Origin: Nymphaea colorata
Lineage: Eukaryota; Streptophyta; Magnoliopsida; Nymphaeales; Nymphaeaceae
Direction of reading: 5' to 3'
Assembly (NCBI RefSeq): GCF_008831285.2
Contig: NC_045146.1
Location: 9,808,972 to 9,872,971 of the forward strand
Length of the DNA stretch: 64,000 nucleotides
Shown here: piece by piece, positions 36,201-48,900 of the stretch
How positions within the stretch are numbered: position 1 is the first letter of the stretch
Layout: each line of letters begins with the position of its first letter
Notes under the pieces: generated by a model
The model's database searches: none
Told to the model about the DNA's origin: nothing
What the model saw: the letters and a program-made list of their open reading frames with translations, nothing else
Made by a program: the position numbers and the translations under genes

Positions 36201-39200
36201 CCAGAGAAATACGTGTGGACCTCACTTTTGCAACCTGAATACAGATTTATTTTCTCATTTGTGAGGGTGTTTTTGTGTGTTATATGTATATTATATGTTA
36301 TATTTACAATCTGTTGTAAACTTGTAATGTATATTATATGTACTGATTTGATATGATTTTTGTTTGAAATGATTCAAATGAAATAGTCTGTAAGGTCTAT
36401 AACTGAAATAGTTAACATTGTCTAGTATGTAAATTGTAAACAACACAATTTTCTTTTGCGTATCAAACTAAGGCATCAGCTAGAACATTACAACACAGTT
36501 TTCCAGTATGTAAACATGCTGGAAACGTACTGTTAATCTGTCATGTAAACAAGAACAGAACACTTTTTCATGTTTTACTCTTTGGCTTCACTTTACAAAG
36601 TATAATCATCCAATCAGGACAGAACAGAACAGAACAGTTTTTCAAGTTTTACTTGGAAAATAAGCTTATAGTTCAGTCAGTAACTATATAATTTTATTAT
36701 GTAATGATTAACATAACTAAAAAAACAAAAAAAAAGTCGCCTTTTTTGCTTCGGCGCCTTGAAAACTAAGTTTACACCCAGAACGTGCATTTGCAGGTCC
36801 TTTGACCAGTATGAAATTGGTGAAATTCTTTGAACTCTCCAACCACAACTGCGCTTCCAATATAGTTGTTATTCTGCCTGTTTTCTCCCCCCTTGATCTT
36901 ACTTTTGTTAAGAGAACTTGATCCAAGCATTGGAGTGAAAGCCGTGGTTCAGAATGTGCCGGCTAAGGGTTAAAAAAGGGTTCCCCCTAGGTTGCTTTTG
37001 AGCTTGCAGTTTGGCATGATTGATTGTTGCTGCTAAGATTGCCAATGTCGATGAAAACATGAGATATAGATACAAGGGATAACCCTTAGTTCTTAGGTTT
37101 TCTGGAACTATAATATGTTCTTTTAAAATTTAAACATGGTTTGATTTAAAAAAGTATAATTACTTTTCTGATGTCTTTTTTTTCATATTGCTTGAGTTAT
37201 GCATGGTTGAAATTATTTCTAAGAAGTTTGTTAAGCTTCTGATGCAAGGCTGATATGTTGGGAACGGGTCTTGTAGAGAGGTCATTTTATGTCTGCTTTA
37301 TTATGGATTAGTAGACCTTTTATTTTCTGATCGAGATTTGTTTTGGATCCAGATCCATATTTAGTCTATTTAAGAGGGACTTGTGATTCATTTGAATTTT
37401 ATTGAAGATTAATGAAAACCTTAATCTCTTCTTTTAGGTTATTTCCTTCCTTTATTTATATGTTTTCTCTATGTTCCTCGATTTGCTTTTTTACTTGTCA
37501 TTTAGATAGTAGTTTGCAGCGGGGATTAGAACTAACCCTCTAATCACTGCATCAGCTTCTGGTACTGAATTTATTTTTAGTTATGAAATACATGAACATT
37601 ATGTTTGTTTGTGGACAAGTTTCAGATGAGACTTAAGCCCACATCATTCCTTAGAATGGAGATGGATCACAAATGGTACTATTAGTTCTTTCTAAAAATC
37701 TACATGATTTCTTGAAAACATCAGAAATGTCAGCCTGTGAACTCACTTGATACAAGACCTGAATGTGCAGAGGTTCAATGCGTGTCCTTTATATCATGTG
37801 TAGGGAGTTATAGATTTCTTTATAACATTTTTGTGTATGTCGCTTACGCAGCCTTAAGTAGTTGTTGCAGTTAGTATATGCTGAGGCATAAATTAGGTAG
37901 TACAGATGGAGTTGATGAGGAGGGACTGGACACATGGATTCATCTTCGTCTCCTTTCATGGGTTCAGTGAAAGGTTTGCTCCTATATCGATTTGGCTGTA
38001 TAAGAAGCATGACAGTCTACTTCAGGATACTGTACTTGTATACCAACTTTGTCCTAGCATTTGTAAGAATCAACATATTGCAAATATGAATGTAAACAGT
38101 CGAAGAAAAAAACTCATAGCCAACTCACAATAATAAGCATTAAGGCCAAGACACCAAGTGATAGAGAATGAAGAAAATATTATTGATTCACAAAAGAAGT
38201 TGTAAAACAGAGCATACCTGTGACAAAGAATCAAGGTGATATACGTGCAACAAAGAATAAAGATCAGAGAAGACCTTTCAGAGAGGTAGCCATTGGACTA
38301 GCTCCAATGGCTAGATCCATCTCAGCTGCACCTGAAAATAAAAAGTCCAAAAACAAGGAAAGTAAAAATAATAAACATGTTACAACTTCCTATATACCAG
38401 TATAAACATTAAATGCACACACACACACACAGAGATCTATGAATCATAGTCAGTGAAATTTATACAAGTATTTAACGTATAATTTAAAATCCCTCCTCAA
38501 ACTTATGGTGTGATCACTGCAAGTTGCCTAAAAGAAATTTAAATCTTGGTGGGCACAAAGGTTTGATGAAGAAATTAGCGAATTGAAATTCTGAAGGAAA
38601 ATATGACAGATAGATTGTCTTCTTCGAAAACTTTTCACGATCGTAATGATAATCCATATTTATATGATTAGTACGCTTATGAAATTTGCGATTCTTAGCT
38701 GTGCATATAGAACTTTTATTATCACAGTGCAACTCAGTGGGCTCTTCTATTCTTGTTCCCATATCAAGCAGCAGTTGTCTCAGCCATACTATTTCCATAG
38801 TTTAAAATGCCGTTGAAATTAACTTACCACATGTACTGCATGGGCAATATTAGGATGAGTAATGCTAAGGTATATGAGTGATCCCACTATATTCCTATAT
38901 GGTATAGGATTATCCAGAATTACACCATCATCAATCTTTATTTTAGAATCTTAGATCATGCCACCTGAGTTATGACTGAGTTAGCCAAGTCACAGGTTGG
39001 TTTAATTGATCATTGCTGCCCCTTTATGCGGCCTCCAACAGCATCGAGGAAGGCAACGACCTCTGCCCGCAGGTCTGTTGTGGCAGACCTGCATCATTCT
39101 TTATGTTTTTCCATTTAAAGGAGAAAAGGACCGTACAATTAAGAGAAATCTGATGGCCCTAAAAACGGTTGTGTGGGGTACGATGCAGTTGGCGTCATTC

Positions 39201-42200
39201 CTCATGTTATATGTTCCATGAAATTTTTACTGTATTACACAAGAGATGCATATGCATTTAATGTGATTGTAGTAAGATGTTACTGAAATTTGCTTCACAT
39301 ATACATATACAATATAATACGTATTATATACTGAGTTGACCTAGTGAGTCATGAGTCAATCTACTTTGAGTTCAGTCCCGAGTCATTGGGTTTTTGCTAC
39401 TTTTGGGTTTTGATGATGACTCAGATCCTTTGGGGGTTGCTTGGCAGTGATAACATTTTGTGAGTGTTGCATACTTCTATTTCAAAGCTTGAGGTAGATT
39501 CATGAAACACTTGTTCTATATGAATATGTTACAGTCTAGGGTTCGGATTTGAAATCGGGTCTGTATCAGGTCTACTAGACTGACCCAGATGATTACGATC
39601 TATGTCACACGGACACGGCAAAATGGGCCACGTACCGGTGTCGACACTCTGACACCTGGATACCGACACTTGGACACGGCAGGATACGTTTTGGATCGGG
39701 TCTGGGTCAGACCCTATCCGAACCACTTTACTAACCCGACATTCTTTGTTTTGTTTGAGAATTTCTTTCTTATGACTTATGAGATTGGTGATGAACAATG
39801 TTTTGTTTGAGAATCTGAGACTTTCTTTCTTATGACTTATGAGATTGTAAGAGTGAATTATTAATTTAATGTTTTTTTTATTTTATTTTATTATCCTTTT
39901 TAATTTTTTAGAATATAAAATTCGCCGTGTCCGCGTATCCTAAAATTTTGAAAATTGTCGTGTCCGCGTACCCGTACCCGTACCCTTATCGTACCCGTAC
40001 CTGTGTGACATAGATTACGATAAATAAGGGAATTGTGGGGGTCGTTAAGGGGATCAAAAGAAATTAGGTCTCTCCTCTGGTGAGGGAATTTCTCTAATTG
40101 GGTTATGGTAGTGCGTGTGAGTGAGTTTGGGTGGAATTACCAAGTATGAGGAGATAGATAGCAAGTGGTTGCTAACAAGGTATCAGAGCTAGAGGGCGGC
40201 AGAGAGAGTTACCACTCGCCATGGCAGCTGTGGAGCAACTCAATGGAAGGGGCTTAGGTCGGTAGATTATGGGAGAGTACCCTCGCAGGGATCAATCAGA
40301 AGTTGGACCAAGTGGACGAGAAGTTGCGATACTGCTAAGACAGCGGCGGATGAGGGTCTTGCTTGAAGAAAGGCTTCACGACATGAGCACTCGAGTATCT
40401 CCTGAAGATATCTTCACAACTTGGCAGCAACAAGGCCAAGAAAACTCCAGGATGACAGGGCGGAGATGCTGCCACCGCAAACCTACTGAGTGCATTCATT
40501 ACTGTAGGGTCCAGCCTCCTACCACCACCAACCACAGTTCATGTTAGTGGCGACAAAACATCTATGTTCCATGAGACTCTTGGAATCTCCAATAATGAGG
40601 AGAAAGGCTCCCGGGCTCCATTTCTGCCATTGAGCCACTCTCAGTGTTGACCCACCTTGCAAAAGAAATTACGGTCAAGGGAGCAAGCAAGAAGGCCTTC
40701 TACAATGCCGCCTCTCAAGTGAGCAGATTCAATCGTCGGCTAGATCAGCGACATTGGTGTGTTGGTTCGACCACCCAAGGACTACGCTATCTTCATGTCA
40801 ATAGCACCTACAAATCCAAGTATGCTTGAGTCTAGTGAAGTTTTTGTAGGAATCGAGCAATGAGGAAAGAGGAGCAGGCACGTATTGCAGCCAGGAAAAC
40901 CTCCTTGGCTACAATCCAGGGGCGCCTTAAGGGTGTGGGTTTCTGCAGCCAAACCCATAGTCGTGGAGAGACTGCAGTAGCTGGATGGAACAATCAAAGA
41001 GATGCGCAACAGGGAGAAACAAAAGCTTAAGTAGAAAGGTAGCTGGAGTAGCAGGCGTGGAAGAAACTGACATAATTCGCATAGTAATGATGTGAAAAAT
41101 TACAGTGACACATTGTTGGGTTCTTGTAGCCTTATTGTGTGCGAAGCAATACGAATCAATTCAATGAGAAAATGGAAAGGGGGAAGTCCTCAGTTGGAGA
41201 AACTCCCCTAGTATGGCGAACGTGGTCACTCAATTAACAACAAAAAATCATGGTTGAACCCTAGCTTTCATCTTCTTATTAAAGGTGATAATGACTTCAT
41301 GTCAGGAGATGAGGTCCCTGTACCGCTCCTCAGTGGCTCTAGGATGGCATCTCTAACAAGCAAGGAACGAAAGATGGTCGCGGATGGAGTCTTCTATGTG
41401 GAGTTGAATGAGGTGCTGACGGAGGAAGGACTGGCAGCAGAGAACCCCTTCGTCCCTGCATTAGGGCACAAAGATGGCGACACTAAAGAATGGAAAGGGG
41501 GCTCAATAAGGCAGCCTGAGAAAACCCCTTGGAGCTGAGGAAGGCAGGGAGGCTCAAGGGAACAAACATCTAAGGTACTATTATTTGATATTATAATCAA
41601 TTATCTTATTCACTTGGAGATTGACAATCAGGTTCCAGCGAAGGGTATGCTCCATGTCAGGTATACACCAACAACATGCCTTAGAGAATAAGGGAGGGCT
41701 GACTGGTTCATAAGGATGGGGAGAGGTTGTCGATGATTGCTCTTGCAATCCGTATCGATAGGAGGATGGTGGACACTGACCATAAACAACAAACTCTCAG
41801 TCTCAACACTAAGGACACATCGAAGGTTATAATGCTTGTTATTGAAGCTCAGATGTAGAACGTTGTGCTCTATCATGATATGCTGAAGATAAAAGCAGGC
41901 TTTTTTGCCACTTGCTCATCTCGTATGATTAGGGGGACATGTTCTTTGCACCAGCCACCCATGGCCAAAATGGATATTGAGATGAAAATATGCAATGACT
42001 GTATAATGATGGGAAAGGATTTTCATTTGATTGGCGCTTTATTGGATAAATTCTTGGAGTCATTCCAACATATTTTGGAGGAGCTTGTTTCCTTTGCAAG
42101 ACCAGCATCTGTTGTATTGCAATCCTGAAATATTCTAGAAGGTGTTGATTTAGCTGGTTTTGTATTGGGAAAGCTTGGGTGGCCTAGTCAACGGAGGTTG

Positions 42201-45200
42201 CCCACCTCATCACCTACTTCTCTGCTGCAAGTGGTCACATCTCTAAGGGCTATCACTTCCCTATTGAAGTTATATGTTCATTTGGAGGATGGCCTTGTTA
42301 CTTCAGCAGTTGAGTTTTGGTGAAGTTACACTTGGAATGTGATTACATTGCTGCCGCCATAACAGAAGCTGAAGCAAAAGTTCAGTTTGTGCACATGAAG
42401 CCCTGATTGATGCTCTGTAGGCATTAATTACAATTCTCCCTAGAGACATTCACATATTAATGATGAATGGCAATCCTATAGTTGGAGAGTCAGAAACAAG
42501 AATCATATTGGATTCTTTAGTGAACAAATTTCTTGACTATATCAATGAGCTTCTTGCAATAGGAATGCTAGCTCGCAGTCAGTGAGTTGTTTTGATTCAC
42601 TGGAAGTGGTGCAGCTTGGATTTGTTGCTACTTATCCCCTACTACATAGTTAATAGTGGAGGTCACACCCTGCAAATCAAATGCGACTCTTAATCGAGTT
42701 CTTGTTGATGTCGTTGACAGCTTTGCAAATGCAAGTGAAGGTTCTTTCCTTCCTATGCTGAATCAATTAAATTTGTAATGGAGTTGCAATCTTCAGCTTG
42801 GGGCACAAGAATCACATGGGTAGCACAAAATGAAAGCACTCTCCACTTTCATTCATAATCTTTATCATCTTTATTCTCATTTTCATCTTCATCTTCATGA
42901 AGTTGAACACCCTCATCAACATAGCCAACAGCTCTCATGCATTAGCAATTTCTGTTACTTCAGCTTCAATGTTGAAGCATTGAAGATGATCATCAAATAT
43001 TGTAGTTGGTTCATCCCATGGTTCTAGCACATCAAAGTTGTCCCAGCTGATAGGATCAAACAGAGATGTGTGTTTTCTTGCTGATGTTTTTTGTAATTGC
43101 CTATGTTAAATAAGAGAAAACTTGTTAATATACAATTATATATATTATATAACAAATGTATGCTACACTAAGTTGTATTATGTTTGTGTGAACCTCATAT
43201 TATAAAGAACAGAAACAAGGTCATTCAACCTTTTATGTTTGAACCTGTTCCTGTTGTGGATGTGTTGGAAAATGCTTTAATTCATTTCGTATGCACTAGC
43301 ACTACATGTTTGGCTAAGGGCTTTAATTGCAAAAGTTTTACGGTTTTGACAATCATTCCCAAACTTATTCCACTATAAATGTAAACAAAAAAAAAGAAGG
43401 AATCTCACGTAAAAGTAAAACAACAAAAAGATAACAAATGCAAAGTAAATTATTTTTTTTTTGTGTAATTACCTGGACACATGGTTGTCCTGGTTCGAAT
43501 GGTTGTGCTTATTTTCATGTCTTCTATACAATTATCATAAAGTTCCAATTCATTGTGCACACATCTTGTGCTCTAGAATTTGTCATTAACACTTCAACAC
43601 AATTTAGCAAACCATGCATGACTTCTCTCTCCTTTGTAAATGTATTCCAATGGCAGGATTTAGGTAGTAAGTTGCTGCATGAAGATGTTGATGAATTGTC
43701 CAGTCCACCTTTTATCTATAATATTTCATATGGACACGTATAACTTTTTCATTCCTTTCAAGTTCTCTTGAATTTCCTCTTTTGGTCTATCCATAACTTC
43801 ATACAAGTACCCTATGGAAGGCTTGTCTTCACTGTTAGCTAACCTGAGGACTTTAATGACTGAGACACAAATCTTCAATAACTTCACATATGATTCTCAT
43901 AATTCATTATTAAATATATATCTTTAACTATAGAAGATTTTCTTTTACGAGCATGTGGATATGCTGTCCATTCTTCATGGAGGACATTTGCCTCAACGGG
44001 GTCTTTGTTTCACTATGCTCTGCATAGTCAACACATTTGTAGCAAATCTAGTTTGTGCAGGTCATATTAATTCAATCCCTTTGTATTGTTCTCATCAAAA
44101 TCAATACGTGTGCATGATTATAGATAAATTTTGTAATCTCTTGGCCTTAGTCAACAACTGATCTCATATCATACGTTTCGCCAAGATCTTGAAGCATTAG
44201 ATTAACACAATGAATGACACACAAACTCCAATAAAATGTATACTTTTGAAACAACATATCTCATGCAACTCTATAATTTTCAGCGTTGTCTATAATAAAC
44301 GGTACAATGCTTGTAGGTCCAACTTCTTATACGATATTATCAAAAACATTGATAAAATTTCAACAGTCTTAGAAACATCAAACAAATCAAGAGATTTCTA
44401 GAAGACTCCTTTAGGGCTATAAACAAGAAAATTCACAAGTGTTTTTGACTATATATCAGTTCATCCATCTCCCTTAATGAGGCAACATGTTTCCTTCCAA
44501 CTCAATTTCAATTCGTTGCAAGTTCCATTACTTCTTTTACTGTAGCATCAAGAAATTTGCCCATTGACTAATGATATGATGGCTTTTTAAATCAAGGGCC
44601 TATAGAAGCAATCACATCTGCCATGGCCTCAAACTGAAAGAAATTACCTGCATCGAAAGGAATACATGCATTATAAAATCATTTCCTTACAGTCATTTGT
44701 GCTTGCTCTAGCATACCTTTAGATGTCATAGCTGCACGAATATGGGGCTGAGAACTTGGGCTAGTATATGAAGGGAAAAAGTTCTTGATGGAACCAACAC
44801 TAGACCTGCCACTAGGAACTCTATCGCTAGGTCTACAACAACCATGAGGTCCCCAACCACCACGCCTAATATTTGATTCACCTCTTGTCTTCCTCCCAGA
44901 TGGGACAGATCTACCTCGGAACTATCGACATTTGTTCTTAGACTGATGTCACATTCATCATTTTCAACGTTTTCATCATCTTCTTCAACTTCTTCATCAT
45001 AGCCCTGATCTGCCTCTTCCATTTGTTTTTGCACCTTCTTTTGATGTAAAACATTAATCCAGTATTGTACGTATCGTATGATACGGAGCCGTATCGTACG
45101 ATACGTATCGATACAAATACGATACGATACACCTCTCATATCGTACATTTACGATACGAGCACCGTATCGTACGATACGGTTACGATATGGCAATGATAC

Positions 45201-45873
45201 AATTACGATACGACACGATACAGTTACGATACGGCACGATACAGGTACGATAGGGTAATTTTTATTGATTTTTTATTATTTTTTGAGAATTTTTTTATAT
45301 TTTTTCTGATTTTTTTTTTAAAATAAAACGATATGGTTACGATACATTACAATAGATTACGATACAACGTATCTTAAAGCCAGACCGATACGGCATACGA
45401 TACGCTTTTTACAACATTGCATTAATCATATCTAGACATTACTGATGCACAAATGGAGGCAAATATTTGTTTGCTTTTCCAATTCATGGAGCCACATCAC
45501 AATGTGTCCTTGCAAAATGGTGTTGCATTCTAATAATCCCTCCTGAAAATATACTGTCACAACATTCGCATTGGATTCTTAACTGGTCATTCTCCTTCAC
45601 CCTTTTTCAGCACTGCCATGTGGGATCGGACGATGCCATATTTTTAGAAAAAAGTGAAAACCTACAGTGAGCGTAACAAAAAACAATTGGAATCTATGAA
45701 TTTATAGTAAAAATATATGAATCTATGGTTAAAACGAGAGATTTCATACCTTATGGAGAAGAAATCGAAAAAACTCCTTTCTTCCCAATGGGGAATTCAC
45801 CACCCACACACCAATCTATGGTTTAATCGATGCTTGCAGGATGAAAATCGATGATTCCCCTCCAAATCGGCAT

Positions 45874-45909
<36 letters not shown>

Positions 45910-48900
45910 CCCTCCAACTCTAGAATAGGTTTGGGCATGAGGAGGGGGTGGGTTTTAAAGCAACATTTGTAAAAAGATACAACTATGGTACACCATCTGT
46001 TTAGGATACAAGTGTTGTACCATATCGCGTTTTCAAAATGCATACATACAACGCTGGGGTAGAGTTCCTACTTGTTGCGCAACATTAATTACATGAATAC
46101 CTATAGAAAATATGGTTGCATAAACTGGATTCCAACTGCTCAGAAGTTGGAAGCAATTCCTCCATAGTAATGCAAGTATTGATTGTACGTCATAGAAATG
46201 TTTTGGCGTCTTCTTTTCTCAGGTTGATGATGATTAATGAATAAAAAAGTACCGTGGCTGTAAAGAAATGAACTTCCACTTGATGTTTGGCTTATTTTAA
46301 CGTGATGATTCCTACTTGTTGCGCAACATTAATTACATGAATACTTACGGAAAATATGGTTGCATAAACTGGATTCCAACTGCTCAGAAGTTGGAAGCAA
46401 TTCCTCCATGTAGAAACACGCAGCGGAAGAAGAGAAGGGAAAACAAACACAGAATTTATGTGGAAAACCTCAGAACGAGGTGAAAAACCACGGGGAAGCA
46501 CTAACCTAGGGGCAAAACCGCAACCCTAGGAGAGAGAAATCTTAATTCACTTAATCAACAATTACAATAAGTGATTAGAATAAAAGAGGGAGGAAGAGAG
46601 ACCCGCCTAGGGAACTGAGCCCGTCCTCGGTTCCCATGCCCATGGGTACCGGGTCCATATCCGAACCCGGTTCCCTATTACACGGTATTCTAAGTTTCTA
46701 ACACTCCCCCTCAAGCATGGCATACATGTCCAACATGCCAAGCTTGCTAACATTCTTTTCAAATTGAGATGTACATAAGGCTTTAGTTAGAACATCTGCA
46801 ATTTGATCTTCAGACTTCATATAAGGAAGGATCAACTCCTTTGAATCTATGCGCTCCCGTATGAAGTGGTGATCTATTTCCACATGTTTGGTTCTGTCAT
46901 GCAGGACGGGATTATTTGCCAGGTTAATCGCAGACTTATTGTCACAATACATTTTCATCTTCTTTTTAATTTCAATTCCAATATCTGCTAGAAGAATCTT
47001 TATCCATAACATCTCTGTAACCCCCATAGCAATAGCCCTGTATTCAGCCTCAACACTGGATCTAGAATAGACCTCCTGCCTTTTACTCCTCCATACCACC
47101 AGGTTTCCCCCTAGAAAGATGCAGTACCCTGTGGTAGACCTTCTGGTATCCGTGCAACCAGCTCAATCGGCGTCAGAGTATCCTTCAATATTAAGTTTGT
47201 CCTACCGTGTATACAGTAACCCTTTACCTGGGTTATTCTTCAGGTACCCCAACACTCTTTCTGCACTCTTCCAGTGACAATCAGTAGGAGCATGCATAAA
47301 CTGACTCAACACATTTACAACATAAGTAATATTAGGGCGAGTAAGCGTAAGATAAATAAGCTTACCAACCAGACTCTGATACCGTCCTTTTCCTTCCTCA
47401 TCCAGGATGTTACCAGTTTTGATACTTATCTTTGTACCTGACTCCATTGGAGTTAGAAAGGGCCTGCATCCCAGTTTACCTGTCTCTTTCAAGAGGTCCA
47501 GAGTGTACTTCCTTTGGCTCATAACAAGCCCTGTCTCTGATCGTGCAATCTCTATTCCCAAAAAGTACCTTAATTTTCCCAGATCTTTAAGGTCAAATTC
47601 AGCAGCTAACCTCTCCTTCATCTTCCTTTTCTTTTCTTCATCATCACCTGTGACAATCATATCATCAACATACACAAAAAGAATGCTCACCAGGCCACTT
47701 CTCTGCTTAATGAACAGGGTATGATCACCATTTCCTTGTTTGTACCCATTTGTCTCCATTACCACCCTTAATCTTTCAAACCATGCTCTAGGGGACTGCT
47801 TCAGGCCGTACAGGGCCTTCTTGAGATGACAGCATTTTCCACTTTAAGCATATCCGGGAGGCATGCTCATATAGACCTCCTCCTCTAGATGGCCGTTCAA
47901 GAAGGCGTTCTTGACATCAAGCTGGTCCATGCCCCACTTCTTTTGCACTGCAAGTGCCAAAATAACCCTCACAGTCTTCAGTTTTGCAACAAGAGCAAAG
48001 GTTTCAAGATAGTCAATTCCGTATTTTTGGCTGAACCCCTTTGCAACCAGACGAGCTTTATACCGATCCACAGTGCCATCAGGTTTATACTTCACACTAA
48101 ACACCCATTTGGAACCAACTAAGTGAGTCCCCTTGGGAATATCGACCACTTCCCAAGTGTTGTTCTTTGCCAAGGCATCCATCTCCTCTGTCATGGCCTG
48201 TAGCCATTTAGGATCCTCTCTAGCATCTTCCACACACCTGGGAATCACAGACATAGACAGAGTGGTAATAAAGCATTTGTATTATTTACTGAGTTTTGAA
48301 TATGAGACAAATCTCTGAATAGGGTGAGAAGTACATGACCTGGTGCCCTTGCGCAAGGCTATGGGAAACTCTTCATTCATTGGACTTGGTTCATTCGGGG
48401 AACTCACAGGATTGGGATTGGTTACATCAACAGTCTCAACCACATCTTTTTCCTTTCTAGTGTAAACCTGCCCAAACAAATGATCACAGGATGTGGGGTG
48501 ATCATTCCCCTTCCACATGACTGTCTTTATCATCTCTGACTGTATCTTCCACACTATGACTAAGTTTGTAGTCCAAGAAGTCAGTAAACTGAATAAGCTG
48601 ATTTGGAGAATACTCTTCCACACTGTCCCCTATACACTCCCCCTGAAGAGGATTCACAGGAAAATACCCCTCATGTTCATGAAAGGTAACATCTCGGGAA
48701 ACAGATTTTGGAGGTAGTAGGATCAATACATTTATATCCCTTCTGAGTGGAGGAATACCCCAAGAAGACAGCTTTGACAGACCGAGGGTAAGTTTCTTGA
48801 TGGTGGGACTATGGTTTTTGTTGAAGTATGTCATAACGAGTGAAACACATTATGTTAATTATAGTTGATGAGGTGGGCACTAGTGAGGAGAGCATCGCCC

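Larger units (their letters stand above)
42824..46056 (-). mobile_element. Degenerate transposase-bearing hAT element, relative of family A
   Basis: The right end reads CATACAACGCTG, complement of a family A-type TIR (CAGCGTTGTATG). Adjacent subterminal sequence (TACACCATCTGTTT, GGATACAAG) and the inner segment (TTCTTCCCAATGGGGAATTC, CACACCAATCTATGGTTTAATC) match A1 and A3. At the left, CATTCATAATCTTTATCATC matches the A1 interior, but the left TIR is eroded. The flanks GGGTAGxx (42818-42825 region) and GGGTAGAG (46057-46064) may be the remains of the duplication. Between lies a decayed hAT transposase with the MITE A4 inserted. Confidence 0.75.
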
